Shown piece by piece: positions 50,771-60,316 of a stretch of DNA of 64,000 nt. The stretch is from assembly GCF_027533845.1 (NCBI RefSeq), contig NZ_JAPZVN010000017.1, positions 62,001 to 126,000 on the forward strand, read 5' to 3'. The DNA is from Streptomyces sp. RPT161 (lineage in GTDB: Bacteria > Actinomycetota > Actinomycetes > Streptomycetales > Streptomycetaceae). How positions within the stretch are numbered: the stretch's first letter is position 1; every line of letters starts with the position of its first letter. The notes beneath the pieces were generated by a model. That model saw only the letters and a program-made list of their open reading frames with translations, made no database searches and was not told where the DNA came from. The position numbers were made by a program, and so were the translations under genes.

Positions 50771-53700
50771 TCACCCGCTCCGCACGGTGCGGGCGGCGAG
50801 ACGGGCGAGCAGTCCTCGTGCTGAGTCGTCGACACCGGGGGCGCGCATCATGTCGTAGTGGTCGGCCTCGACGGTGGCCTCGGTCCAGGGACCGGAGGTG
50901 AACCGCTGCCAGTCGGTGCGTGCGACGCTGCCGTCGCGGAGGCTGGGTGCGGCGTACACGGCGTGCAGGGGGGCGTGCAACGGGACGGGCTGCCAGTCGC
51001 GGAACAGTTCCGTCTGGTGACGTATCACCTCGAAGTGCCCCGGCAACGCGGTGTTGTCCGCCGTGCTGCCAAGCGCACGCGTCCGTTGCTGTACGGACCT
51101 CAGCGACGAGTCGTCGAGCCGTTCCCCGTCCGCCACCGCCGTCAGCAACTCGGTGACCAGCGGGGCGTGTCGCTGGAGCGCTTCGGCGCCGTAGGCGGCC
51201 CGCAGCGCCATCCGCAGCGACTCCCGGTCGCCCAGGGGTTCCTCGGTGCCGACGCCGCAGTCCCATATCTCCGTGAACTCGATCTGGACGCCGCGCGCCT
51301 CCAGTTCGGCGGCCACCGCGAGCGCGATGAACCCGCCGAGCGACCAGCCGAACAGCATCAGTCGCGGCGCGGGGACCCGCTGGGTGAGCTGGTCGGCGTA
51401 CCGCACGGCCAGTTCGGCAACGTCCGCCGGTTCGGGGCCGGTTCCCGCGGCCGAAGGCGAACGCACGCCCCACACCGTCGTCGTCTGCGGCAGCAGACGC
51501 AGCAGTGGCTGGTACGGATACAGCGATCCGCCCAGGGGGTGGAACAGGACCAACGGCGTTTGCCCGTCGCTGGATTCGGCTCCTTCGGCGAGCGGTACGA
51601 CCAGTCCGTCCGCGGCTTCGCCGGAGTCGCCCGCGGTACGGATGGTCGCCATCTCGGCCCGCAGCGCCTCGGACATCGCCGCCAGGGTCCGGCAGCCGAA
51701 CACGGTCCGCAACGGCAGTTGGACGTCGAACTCCTTCCGCACCTCGCGCACCAGCCGACTGGCCAGCAGTGAGTTCCCGCCGAGGGAGAAGAAGTCATCA
51801 CCACCGCAGGGGCTTTCCCGGCCGAGCAGCCGGGCCCACACGGAGGCCAGGCGCTGCTGGACCGGATCCGCCGGGTGGGATCGCGGCCTGGTCTCCTGCC
51901 GCTGGTCGGCGCTGGCCGCGAGTGCGGTGGCATCCAGCTTCCCTGACGTGGTACGTGGCAGCCGAGGCAGGATCGCGTACGACGCGGGGACCATGTACGA
52001 GGGCAGTCGGGCCTCAGCGAACGCGCGTACCGGCTCCGGCCCGGACGCCGGGTCGGCCAGGACGAGGCCCGCGTGCAGTGTCGCCGCGGGTGTGCCGGGA
52101 CGGGCCACCACCACGGCGGCGTCCGCCACACCGGGAGCCGCCCGCAGGACGGAGGTGATCTCCATCGGTTCGATGCGGTAGCCGCGCAGCTTGATCTGCT
52201 CGTCGCCGCGTCCGATGAACTCCAGGTCGCCTCTGCCGAGTCGGCGCACCACATCACCGGTCGCGTAGCTGCGGGTGCCGTCCGCGGCCTGGAGGAAGCG
52301 CTCGGCGGTGAGGTCCGCTCGGCCGACGTATCCGACCGCCAACTGCGGCCCGGACAGGTGCAGTTCGCCGGGGAAGCCGTTCGGCACCGGACGCAGCCGG
52401 GAGTCCACGATCCGCGCGGTCACCCCCGCGAGCGGCTTGCCGATGACCGGCCGGGGATCGGTGTGCCGGATCCGGCAGCCGGTGGCGTTCACGGTGAACT
52501 CCGTCGGGCCGTAGACGTTGAACGCGCGGGTGGGGGCCGAGGCCAGGCGCCGCCACAGTTCCGAGGGCAGTGCCTCTCCACCGAGTACCAGGGTCTGCGG
52601 CACGTGTGCGTTCTGGTCGAGCAGCCCGGCGTCGACCAGCGAGCCGATGTGGGTGGGCGTTCCGTCCAGCGCGTCGATGGCGTTGTCGCGTACGAAGGCG
52701 ACCATCGCCTCCGGGTCCGCGCGGACCTCGTCCGGCACCGGGTGGAGTATGTGCCCGGAACGCAGGAGTTGGGTGCCCTGCCAGGAGGCGTCGAAGGAGA
52801 ACGGCGCGTTGACCGCCACCCTGGATGCCTCCGGCAACTCGCCGAAGGCCAGCCGGTCCATGGCCTGGCCGAACGCCGACAGGCTCAGGTGCCGCACCGC
52901 GACCGGCTTCGGCGGACCGCTGGTACCGGAGGTGAAGATCAGGTACGCGATGTCGTCCAGCCCTGGGGGGCAGACGGGGGACGACACCTTGTCCCGCGCA
53001 TGGTGTTCCGCACCACCGGGTGTGTCGGCCACCGAAGGGACGGGCACACGACGCACACCGGCGAACGCTGGGGCGGTCTCGGTTCCGGCGTCGACCAGTA
53101 CCACGCGTATGCCCGCTGCTTCCACCATCGAGCGCAGCCGGTCGGCTGGCAGGGCCGGGTCGAGGGCCGCGCAGGTGGCCCCGGCCGACCAGACACCGAA
53201 CAACGCGCAGGTCTGCTCGATGGACCGGCCGACCGCGACCCCGACGGTGTCACCCGGCTCGACGCCCGCCTCGGCGAGCGCCCGCCCCACCAGATCGGCC
53301 CGGTGGACGAACTGCGCGTAGGTCAGCTCCTCCTTCCCGAAGACGAGCGCGGGCCGGTGCGGATGGAGCACGGCCCGATCACGTACCGCCGCCGGGAGCG
53401 GGACCAGGTCACGTGTCGCGAGGGCCGGACCGGTCAGCTCCTGCCAGGACGCGGCGTCCTCCTGCGGCCCGGCGAGCGGCAGGAGTTCCACCGCCGACGC
53501 CGGGTCGGCGCACAGCGCGCCCAGCAGTGTGGTGAACGCTTCGGCCACGGCCTCGGCGGTCGCCGCGTCGTAGAGCTCCGTGCGGTATTCGAGGTAGCTC
53601 TGCACGCCGGGGGTGGCCGCAAGGTGGAGGGTGAAGTCGAACTTCGCCGTCCCCGGGTCGATCGGCAACCGTGTGGCGGACACCGCGGGCAGGCGCAGTT

Positions 53701-54775
53701 CGCCTGCCTCGTAGTGCAGTTCCAAAGCCACGTGGAACACCGAGGCGCGCCCGTCTCCGGAGCGGTTCAGTGCGGCCAGGATCTCGTCGAACTCGACGCC
53801 GACGTGCTCCATCGAGTCGAGCACGGTCGTATGCACCTGCCGCAGCAGTTCGGTGCTCGAAGCGCTCTCGTCGACTTGGAGGCGCAACGGGACGGTCTTC
53901 AGGAAGTAGCCGACCGCGTCCTCTGCGTCCGCCTCCGAGCGCATGTTCATGGTGGTGCCGATCAGCATGTCCTCGGAGCGGGCGAACCTGGAGAGGACGA
54001 CGGACAGCGCGGCGGCGGCCACGGCGAAGGGTGAGACCCGCGACGCCGCGGCGGCGGCCCGCACCCGGCCGAACCAGCCATCGTCCAGCGGCAGTCGGCA
54101 CCTGGCTCCCAGATGCCCGACGAGTGGGCCGGGGGTGTGGTCGGCCGGAAACGGCGACCTGTCGGCTGCGCCCTCCAGTCGGCCGATCCAGTAGTCGAGG
54201 TCGGCCTGCCGCTGCTCCTCCCCCACCGCCGTCCTCAGCAGCCGCTGTGCGCCGAGCGGGTCAGGGTGCGGCGCGGGCAGGGCGGAACCGGCGTAGAGGT
54301 CGCCGAGTTCCTCGAAGAGCACCCGGAAGCTCTCACCGTCGCAGACCAGATGGTGCAGCACCAGGACGAACAGCCACTCCTCCTCCGTGCAGCGGATCAG
54401 GTGCGCCAGCACCAAGGGGCCGCCGTCCAGGTCGAAGGTCTGACGCGTTGCCTCGGCGACGGCACGCTCTCCCAGCAGCAGGGCCCGCTCCGCGGGATGG
54501 GCGCGCAGATCCAGTTCCTCGCGGGGAAAGGAACCGGCTGGCAGGACCCGCACCAGCGGCCGGTCGTCCTCGTCCGTGGTGACCACCGTGCGCAGTGCCG
54601 GGTGCCGCTCGTAGAGCGCGTCCAAGGCGCTGATCAGGGCAGCCCGGTCCACTGGTCCGGTCAACCGGAAACCCTCGGCCTCGGTGTAGACGGGAAGGTC
54701 TTCGGTGATCCTGCTCGCGGTCCACACCGGGCGCTGGATGGCCGGCATCGGGCTGAGGCCCGCGGGGTCGTGCAT
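50771..54775 (-). CDS. NRPS module C-A-PCP-TE
   Basis: The 1334-residue protein has a condensation domain (about 1-440, LHHLVCDGESF with HHxxxDG near 140), an adenylation domain (about 460-960, FTSGTSGPPKPVAV, NVYGPTEFTVNAT, GRGDEQIKLRGYR), a carrier domain (LGGNSLLASR, Ser near 998), and a thioesterase (FGWSLGGFIA, nucleophile near 1143). It adds the last residue and releases the peptide. The A-domain pocket motif reads FSFDASWQG followed by LVLGGEAL, VYGPTEFTVN, which I cannot match confidently to a known amino acid. It ends 151 bp before the carbamoyltransferase start and begins 43 bp after the A-PCP protein. Confidence 0.95.
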   Translation of the reverse strand: MHDPAGLSPMPAIQRPVWTASRITEDLPVYTEAEGFRLTGPVDRAALISALDALYERHPALRTVVTTDEDDRPLVRVLPAGSFPREELDLRAHPAERALLLGERAVAEATRQTFDLDGGPLVLAHLIRCTEEEWLFVLVLHHLVCDGESFRVLFEELGDLYAGSALPAPHPDPLGAQRLLRTAVGEEQRQADLDYWIGRLEGAADRSPFPADHTPGPLVGHLGARCRLPLDDGWFGRVRAAAAASRVSPFAVAAAALSVVLSRFARSEDMLIGTTMNMRSEADAEDAVGYFLKTVPLRLQVDESASSTELLRQVHTTVLDSMEHVGVEFDEILAALNRSGDGRASVFHVALELHYEAGELRLPAVSATRLPIDPGTAKFDFTLHLAATPGVQSYLEYRTELYDAATAEAVAEAFTTLLGALCADPASAVELLPLAGPQEDAASWQELTGPALATRDLVPLPAAVRDRAVLHPHRPALVFGKEELTYAQFVHRADLVGRALAEAGVEPGDTVGVAVGRSIEQTCALFGVWSAGATCAALDPALPADRLRSMVEAAGIRVVLVDAGTETAPAFAGVRRVPVPSVADTPGGAEHHARDKVSSPVCPPGLDDIAYLIFTSGTSGPPKPVAVRHLSLSAFGQAMDRLAFGELPEASRVAVNAPFSFDASWQGTQLLRSGHILHPVPDEVRADPEAMVAFVRDNAIDALDGTPTHIGSLVDAGLLDQNAHVPQTLVLGGEALPSELWRRLASAPTRAFNVYGPTEFTVNATGCRIRHTDPRPVIGKPLAGVTARIVDSRLRPVPNGFPGELHLSGPQLAVGYVGRADLTAERFLQAADGTRSYATGDVVRRLGRGDLEFIGRGDEQIKLRGYRIEPMEITSVLRAAPGVADAAVVVARPGTPAATLHAGLVLADPASGPEPVRAFAEARLPSYMVPASYAILPRLPRTTSGKLDATALAASADQRQETRPRSHPADPVQQRLASVWARLLGRESPCGGDDFFSLGGNSLLASRLVREVRKEFDVQLPLRTVFGCRTLAAMSEALRAEMATIRTAGDSGEAADGLVVPLAEGAESSDGQTPLVLFHPLGGSLYPYQPLLRLLPQTTTVWGVRSPSAAGTGPEPADVAELAVRYADQLTQRVPAPRLMLFGWSLGGFIALAVAAELEARGVQIEFTEIWDCGVGTEEPLGDRESLRMALRAAYGAEALQRHAPLVTELLTAVADGERLDDSSLRSVQQRTRALGSTADNTALPGHFEVIRHQTELFRDWQPVPLHAPLHAVYAAPSLRDGSVARTDWQRFTSGPWTEATVEADHYDMMRAPGVDDSARGLLARLAARTVRSG

Positions 54776-54818
54776 GCTTGACTACCTCTCAGGGGGACTC
54801 TCAGGGGGATACGAGCGT

Positions 54819-56630
54819 TCACCGCTGCGGGGACGCCGTGTCGGCGGCCGAGACGGCGGTCCTCACGAGCTCTGCCTGCGCGCCCAGCGTCGCCATCCGC
54901 ATCAGTTGCACGGCGTTGAGCCGGACCCCGAAGCGGGCGCGGATGGTCTTGACGATGCGCATCACGTCCAGCGAAGTGCCGCCCAGCGCGAAGAAGTCCG
55001 TCTCGGCGTCCGAGGGTGCGGTGCCCAGCACCTCCTGCCACACGGCGGCGAGCACACCGGTCACCTCGTCCGGGCAGCCGTCCGTCGTCCCTGGCGTGGC
55101 CTCTTGTCGTGGCCCCCAGGTCGTCGGTTCCGGCAGGGCGCGCCGGTCGACCTTGCCGTTGGGGGTGCGCGGCCATTCGTCGACGGTCACGTAGGCACCG
55201 GGCATCATGTGCCGGGGAAGTCGGGCCGCCGCGTGGGCGCGAAGCCGTTCCTCCTCGATGGCCGATCCCCGCTTCGGCCGGAGGTAGGCCACCAGGCGCT
55301 GATCCGCGCCGTCCTGCCGGGGCAGCACGACCGCCTCCGCCACGGCTGGATCCTCCGCCAACCAGCACTCGATCTCGCCTGGTTCGACGCGGTGTCCGCG
55401 GATCTTGACCTGGTGATCGGCGCGACCCAGCAGTTCGAGTTCTCCGTCGGCGTTGAGGCTGCCCAGGTCGCCGGTGCGGTAGAGCCTGCCGTCGGGCGGG
55501 CCGAAGGGGTCGGGCACGAAGCGTTCGGCCGTGAGATCCGGTCGCCCCGCGTAGCCGAGGGTGACACCGCCGCCGCCGATCCAGACCTCTCCGCGCTCTC
55601 CCGGCGCGACCGGCTGGCGCTGTTCGTCCAGGATGTGAACGGTGGTGTCCGGCAGCGGCCGTCCGACCGGTACGGCACCTTGCTCGGTGGCGGTGACCAG
55701 ATGGGCGGTCGACCAGATGGTGGTTTCGGTCGGTCCGTAGATGTTCCAGACCTGCTCGGCGCGTGCGCACAACTCGGCCGCCAGGGACGGCGACAGCGGC
55801 TCGCCGCCGCACAGGGCCACCCGCAGTCCGCCGCTCCAGCCGCCGTCGAGCAACAGGCTCCAGGCCAGCGGCGTGGCCTGCAGGACGGTGGCTCCGCAGC
55901 CGTCCACCAGGTCGCGCAGCGCCCGGCCGTCGAGCACCTGCTGGTCCTCCGCTATCACCACGGACCCGCCGTACAGGAGAGGGAGGAACAGGTCGATGAG
56001 GACCGGGTCGAAGGAGGCGGAGGTGATCGACAGCCAGACGTCGTCCGGTTCCGGGCTGACCACCGACGCCATCGCCAGCACGCCCTTGGTCAGACAACGG
56101 TGGTCCACCGCAACGGCTTTGGGGCGGCCGGTGGAACCGGAGGTGTACATCAGATAGGCGAGATCGTCCTGCCGGGCGGACCGACGCGCCGCTGAGCCCG
56201 TCACCGTCGGCGGCGTTCCGGGATCCGGATCGTCCAGCAGCAGGACATCGCCTGTCGTCTCGCGGTTGACGAGCCGGCCGACCGTGAGGGTGAGCCTGGC
56301 ATCGGCATCCCTGAGCATGTACGTCTGTCGTTCCGCTGGATAGGCGGGATCCACCGGGACGAAGGCGGCGCCCGCGAGGAGGGTCCCCAGCAGCGCCACC
56401 GGTAGGTCGGTCGAACGGTCGATGCTGACCGCCACCCGATCGCCAGAACCGATACCACGGCGCTCCAGCCGATGCGACAACTCCTCTGCGGTATTGCGTA
56501 ATTGACGGTAGGTCAGCGCGTGGTCGCCGCAGCGCACCGCCGTCCTTCCGGGGGTCCGCTCCGCCTGCCGGAGGATCAGTTCGTGCAGTCCGCATGGCGG
56601 CCACGGGGGCCCTGCGGGCATGTCCGGCAT
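54819..56630 (-). CDS. NRPS loading protein A-PCP
   Basis: The 603-residue protein has an adenylation domain (YTSGSTGRPKAVAVDHRC near 160, NIYGPTETTIWST, GRADHQVKIRGHRVEPGEI) and a C-terminal carrier (FALGGTSLDVMR, Ser near 550), with no condensation or epimerisation domain. It should activate and load the first residue for the C-A-PCP-TE protein. The pocket motif SFDPVLIDL (Asp235-Pro236 in standard numbering) is unusual. ATG 56630 has AAGG upstream. A GTG at 56720, overlapping the SbnA stop by 4 bp, would add 30 unrelated residues but could allow coupling. Confidence 0.93.
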   Translation of the reverse strand: MPDMPAGPPWPPCGLHELILRQAERTPGRTAVRCGDHALTYRQLRNTAEELSHRLERRGIGSGDRVAVSIDRSTDLPVALLGTLLAGAAFVPVDPAYPAERQTYMLRDADARLTLTVGRLVNRETTGDVLLLDDPDPGTPPTVTGSAARRSARQDDLAYLMYTSGSTGRPKAVAVDHRCLTKGVLAMASVVSPEPDDVWLSITSASFDPVLIDLFLPLLYGGSVVIAEDQQVLDGRALRDLVDGCGATVLQATPLAWSLLLDGGWSGGLRVALCGGEPLSPSLAAELCARAEQVWNIYGPTETTIWSTAHLVTATEQGAVPVGRPLPDTTVHILDEQRQPVAPGERGEVWIGGGGVTLGYAGRPDLTAERFVPDPFGPPDGRLYRTGDLGSLNADGELELLGRADHQVKIRGHRVEPGEIECWLAEDPAVAEAVVLPRQDGADQRLVAYLRPKRGSAIEEERLRAHAAARLPRHMMPGAYVTVDEWPRTPNGKVDRRALPEPTTWGPRQEATPGTTDGCPDEVTGVLAAVWQEVLGTAPSDAETDFFALGGTSLDVMRIVKTIRARFGVRLNAVQLMRMATLGAQAELVRTAVSAADTASPQR

Positions 56631-56716
56631 CTCGGTTCTGCCTTTCTGGTCTGCTTGGTGGCTCAGGAAGCGTGCGTGCCGGGCCGAGGCGCTCCGCACG
56701 GGAGGGAGCGACGAGG

Positions 56717-57718
56717 TCACTCCGGGGCGCCGGACACCAGGAGGGAGCCGCTGGGGAGAGGCTGGTCCAGAACGTCGGGGCCGTAGTTACGGCGGACCCA
56801 GCCGGGCTCGTAGACCGAGTCGAGGTAGCGCTCCCCGAGATCGGGTGAGATGGCGACCGCCGTGCAGTCCCCGTCCGGGCGGTTTTCGGCCAGCCAGCGG
56901 ACGGCGCCGCGCACCACGGTCCCGGTGGAACCGCCGAGCAGGTAGCCGTGTGCTGCGAGGTGACGGCAGGTCCCGATGGTCTCCTCCTCCGGCACGAGCA
57001 CCACGTCATCGAGCAGCGACTCGTCCAGGAACTGCGGCCGTACGCCGGAGCCCAGTCCGGGGATCATCCGTACGCCGGCCGCGCCGCCGAAGGAGACCGA
57101 GCCGACCGAGTCGACGGCTACGACGGTCACCTCTGGGCGGTACTGCCGGAAGTACCGGGCACACCCCATCAAGGTGCCGGTTGTCCCCGCCCCGATGAAC
57201 AGCACGTCCAGCTGGGAGAAACTGCGGGCGACCGTCGGAGCGGTACGGCGGTAGTGCGCCATCCAGTTGTTGGGGTTTGCGTACTGATTCAGCCACACGT
57301 ACCGGCTGTCGGATACACACAGATCACGCACGTAATCCAGGCGCGCACCGAGGTAACCACGTTCACTATCCGGGCTGGTGACCGTGTGCACGGTACATCC
57401 GAACGCTTCCATCAGTTCACGAGTGGCCGTGTTGCACCGTTCGTCAGTCACACACACGAACCGGTATCCGCGGCTCGCCGCGAGCATGGCCAGGGCGACA
57501 CCGAGGTTTCCCGAAGACGACTCGACGATGATGGAGTCCGGGGACAGCTGGCCACTGCGCTCGGCGGCGTCCAACATCTCCGTGGCCGCCTTCAGTTTGA
57601 TGGAGCCCGCGAAGTTGAACCCCTCGCACTTCAGATACAAGGGCCAGGAGACAACTGGTCCGAGATCAACGTACAGGTCATCGACATTGAAATCCTCAGG
57701 CCTGGTGACAATCGGCAC
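56717..57718 (-). CDS. sbnA: SbnA-like PLP synthase for 2,3-diaminopropionate
   Basis: The 333-residue protein is a cysteine-synthase-fold PLP enzyme: GFNFAGSIKLKAA with the Schiff-base Lys, VESSSGNLGVALAMLA, and the phosphate loop GAGTTGTLMG. It matches SbnA-type enzymes, which join O-phospho-L-serine and L-glutamate to give N-(1-amino-1-carboxyl-2-ethyl)glutamate, the precursor of L-2,3-diaminopropionate. GTG 57718 is the start; the SbnB partner ends 50 bp upstream. The pairing with SbnB leaves little doubt about the pathway. Confidence 0.92.
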   Translation of the reverse strand: MPIVTRPEDFNVDDLYVDLGPVVSWPLYLKCEGFNFAGSIKLKAATEMLDAAERSGQLSPDSIIVESSSGNLGVALAMLAASRGYRFVCVTDERCNTATRELMEAFGCTVHTVTSPDSERGYLGARLDYVRDLCVSDSRYVWLNQYANPNNWMAHYRRTAPTVARSFSQLDVLFIGAGTTGTLMGCARYFRQYRPEVTVVAVDSVGSVSFGGAAGVRMIPGLGSGVRPQFLDESLLDDVVLVPEEETIGTCRHLAAHGYLLGGSTGTVVRGAVRWLAENRPDGDCTAVAISPDLGERYLDSVYEPGWVRRNYGPDVLDQPLPSGSLLVSGAPE

Positions 57719-57768
57719 TCAATACCTCGTCTCACGCATGGAGCCTGGAGCGATCCGCGTACCGGCCG

Positions 57769-58827
57769 TCATCCGTACCGACGCAACTCGGAGAAAAAGC
57801 CCTCCACGACGGCCAGTTCGCCGGACCGGCGCGTTTCCTCCCAGACCCGCCTGCCGACCGCAAGATCCAGGACCCCCAGCCCGAAGGGCGAGAAAACGAC
57901 CGGGCGGTCTTCTGGAATCCGGACGGCACCGCGCATGACGTCACACAACGTGCCGGTTATGAAGTCCCGATGGCCGGTCTGCTGTTCGGCCAGATGTGGC
58001 GAGGTGTTTGCTTTCAGACAATGCTCGACGTCGTCCACCACGTTCGTCGAGCCGAGGATGATCTCCGGGGAGAGGTCACGCAGCGAGATGTGCAGCACGA
58101 GGGGGTTGTGCGAGAACCACTCGGGCGCGTGAATGTGCGGCGCACCCGCGATCGTCGCGAACACCACCAGGTCAGATGACCTGATCAGGTCCTCCGCGGT
58201 GCTGTGGACCACGACATCTCCGCCGCCGCCAGCTGCCTGGAGGTATCCGCGGAACCCCTCACTGTGGTCTGCGGAAAGATCGTGGATGCCGACCTTCTCG
58301 AAATCCCAGCCGGTGCCCACCAGATAGGTGTGGATGTAGCGCGCGATCAGCCCGGTTCCGATGAAGCCGATGCGCTTGGCAGGTGCCCTGTCCCGGCTGA
58401 GCCAGTCGGCAGCGAGTGCCGCGGACGCGGCGGTGCGCACCGCGCTGATGACGGAGCCCTCCATACAGGCGTACGGATAGCCGGTCTCAGGATCGTTCAA
58501 CACCAGTACGGCAGAGGCGCGGGGAATGCCCCGGGCGACATTTCCCGGGAAGCTGGATATCCATTTGATGCCGTCCACGGCGGCATCTGATTCCCCGCCG
58601 AGAGCGGCTGGCAGCGCGATGATGCGCGCATCAGGGCGGTCAGGGAAGCGAAGAAAGTACGACGGCGGGTTGACCGTCTGGTCGGCGCCGTGCAGCCGGT
58701 AGGTGGCCGCGACCAGTTCGGTGATCTCCTTTTCGCGCCCGGATAGCGCCCTCTTGACCTGGGCTCCGGACACGACGCTGAACTGCGGAATATCGGGGTA
58801 GGCCGTCTCGTGTAACTGTGCACTCAC
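57769..58827 (-). CDS. sbnB: SbnB-like dehydrogenase completing 2,3-diaminopropionate
   Basis: The 352-residue protein belongs to the ornithine cyclodeaminase/mu-crystallin family: IGFIGTGLIARYIHTYL (NAD-binding loop), PEWFSHNPLVLHISLRDLSP and the Arg/Lys-bearing SVISAVRTAASAALA. SbnB oxidatively cleaves the SbnA product to L-2,3-diaminopropionate and 2-oxoglutarate with NAD. GTG 58827 is preceded by GAAAGGA nine bases away. It is the first gene of the operon, so the promoter should lie in 58828-59070, where I see no clear operator. Confidence 0.92.
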   Translation of the reverse strand: MSAQLHETAYPDIPQFSVVSGAQVKRALSGREKEITELVAATYRLHGADQTVNPPSYFLRFPDRPDARIIALPAALGGESDAAVDGIKWISSFPGNVARGIPRASAVLVLNDPETGYPYACMEGSVISAVRTAASAALAADWLSRDRAPAKRIGFIGTGLIARYIHTYLVGTGWDFEKVGIHDLSADHSEGFRGYLQAAGGGGDVVVHSTAEDLIRSSDLVVFATIAGAPHIHAPEWFSHNPLVLHISLRDLSPEIILGSTNVVDDVEHCLKANTSPHLAEQQTGHRDFITGTLCDVMRGAVRIPEDRPVVFSPFGLGVLDLAVGRRVWEETRRSGELAVVEGFFSELRRYG

Positions 58828-59075
58828 CTGCGACGTCCTTTCTTGGTCGAGGTTCTGTCTGCCGAGATATCAGCAAAGAACGGCAGCCCTAACGAACGGC
58901 TGTCCGGGCCGATTGCCGGGTGGCGGTGAGAACCGCACCGTTGGCGATCATAGCCCGGGCCAGTTTCGTTGAACACCGGCCGCTACCGGAGCCGAGCGTT
59001 TGCCGATGGATTCAGCATTGCCCCCTTAGGGGTTAGGCGAATCGGAGCAGGGGTGGACACCGGGTTGATTTACAG

Positions 59076-59115
59076 CTCCACCCGTGATCCTTCTTTTGAC
59101 GGATCACGGGTGGAG
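59076..59115. terminator. Strong hairpin between the truncated epimerase and the NRPS operon
   Basis: CTCCACCCGTGATCC (59076-59090) and GGATCACGGGTGGAG (59101-59115) form a perfect 15-bp stem with a 10-base T-rich loop. The epimerase fragment's frame ends inside it at 59104. It would stop transcription arriving from the 59-60 kb side before the SbnB promoter region. Confidence 0.75.
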
Positions 59116-59523
59116 GCGAAGTCCTCGATGGATACCCCTTCGTGGGCCGACGCCCCTGGTCGACCGGGACTCGCTGTCGGTAAATGCCGAGCGGACGGGG
59201 CCGTCCGGAAGTAGTGGCCCCTCTTCGAGGTCGTCGACGAGCCCGGGCCGGGTCGGCTGCCAGGCCATCAGTTCGCGGGTGAGCGCGCACGACGTCGGGA
59301 CGTCGGCCGCGAGGAAGGCCCCGAGCCAGCCGAATTGCCGGTCCGCGTCCTCGGGAGAGACGGAGACCACCGGCAGGTCGAGGCGACGGCCGATCACCTC
59401 GGCGACGGTACGGATCGGCAGGCCCTCCTCGGCGATGCGGTGCAGTACCGATGGCGCCGGGGCCTTCTCCAGCGCCAGGCGGAACAGTTGCGCGGCATCA
59501 CGCCGGTGTACGGCGCACCAGCG
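59104..59523 (-). pseudogene. C-terminal part of an NAD-dependent epimerase-type SDR, cut by an IS relic
   Basis: The minus strand reads WCAVHRRDAAQLFRLALEKA, PSVLHRIAEEGLPIRTVAEV, FGWLGAFLAADVPTSCALTR and ELMAWQPTRPGLVDDLEEGP in one frame. This is the last third of the extended SDRs common in Streptomyces (normally ending ...HPGLxxDLxxGHYF). The nucleotide-binding N-terminal two thirds are absent: at 59524 the sequence switches to transposase C-terminal DNA. The C-terminus also runs on past the normal end into the terminator hairpin. Confidence 0.7.
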
Positions 59524-59642
59524 GCGAACGACACCTGCGCACTGCGTTCAGCAATTACGCCGAGCACTACAACACCGCCCGCGCCCACCGCAGCCTGGGC
59601 CTACGAGGCCCCCGACGATCCGAACGTCATCGCGAGCTTTGA
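59524..59642 (+). mobile_element. C-terminal stub of an integrase-type transposase
   Basis: Plus-strand LRTAFSNYAEHYNTARAHRS then LGLRGPRRSERHREL ends at 59642. It matches the end of integrase-core transposases (L..Y..HYN..RPHRSL.L..P). The junction at 59524 is also the break point of the epimerase gene, so this insertion is the likely cause of its loss. Confidence 0.65.
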
Positions 59643-59648
59643 CACCCT

Positions 59649-60269
59649 TCAACGGCTTTGGCTGGCTGGTCTCTCGGTTCGGGGAAGGCCGGCGATGATC
59701 AGGTCGAGGGCGAATTCGAAGCGTTGGTCGAAGTTGTCGGGGCCGACGTAGGGCAGGGCCGCGGTCAGGGCTGGATAGGTGCTGGCCGGGACTTGGTCCG
59801 GGAGGAGGGCCGGTGCGGTCTCTTGGGCGGCTTGCTGTTCCTGGGTGAGGCCCAGGGTCAGGTAGAAGATCGACCAGTGGGTCCACGCGGCCGTGCGCGG
59901 CGAGTGGCCCGCCGCCAGCAAGGTAGCGATCACGGTGTCGGCGTAGCGAAGCGTGCGGGGCTCGGCTGCGAAGACGCCCGCGACCATCCTGGCGGCGTCG
60001 CGGCGGGAGAGCAGTGCCGTGCGGCAGCGGCGGCTCAGTTCCTTGAGCCGGTCGGGGAACGCCTCGGGCAGCGGCTCGTCGAGACAGTGCGCGAGGAGTT
60101 CGTCGGAGGCCAGTTCGAGCAGGCGGCCCTTGCTGGAGGCGTGCCAGCGGACGGTGTTGTGCCGCACGCCGAGCCGGGCAGCGACGGCGCGCATGGTCAC
60201 GCCGTCCAGCCCGTGCTCGTCGAGGACTGCCAGCGTGGCGGCGACGATCTCGTCCTGTGTCGTACCCAT
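59649..60269 (-). CDS. TetR family regulator of the adjacent monooxygenase
   Basis: The 206-residue protein has a TetR DNA-binding domain: TQDEIVAATLAVLDEHGLDG, VTMRAVAARLGVRHNTVRWH. The C-domain is of the tetracycline-repressor-like group. ATG 60269 has GGGGAGG eight bases upstream; GTG 60278 is a less likely start. It is divergent from the FAD monooxygenase, and two near-identical palindromes (60317-60331, 60344-60372) fill the space between, so it almost certainly represses both. The ligand is probably an aromatic or tetracycline-like compound. Confidence 0.9.
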   Translation of the reverse strand: MGTTQDEIVAATLAVLDEHGLDGVTMRAVAARLGVRHNTVRWHASSKGRLLELASDELLAHCLDEPLPEAFPDRLKELSRRCRTALLSRRDAARMVAGVFAAEPRTLRYADTVIATLLAAGHSPRTAAWTHWSIFYLTLGLTQEQQAAQETAPALLPDQVPASTYPALTAALPYVGPDNFDQRFEFALDLIIAGLPRTERPASQSR

Positions 60270-60316
60270 CCGACGCACCTCCCCGGTCGCTTCCGCACCC
60301 TGTCGCCCAACCCCTG

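Noticed and set aside
52073-54034. 653-residue plus-strand frame opposite the NRPS gene
   Set aside because: It is a shadow frame: Arg/Gly/Val-biased composition, no motif, and the opposite strand carries C, A, PCP and TE motifs throughout.
58828-59070. Search for a regulator binding site upstream of sbnB
   Set aside because: No palindrome or direct repeat longer than five bases stood out, and no pathway-specific regulator is encoded in the operon, so no site is claimed.
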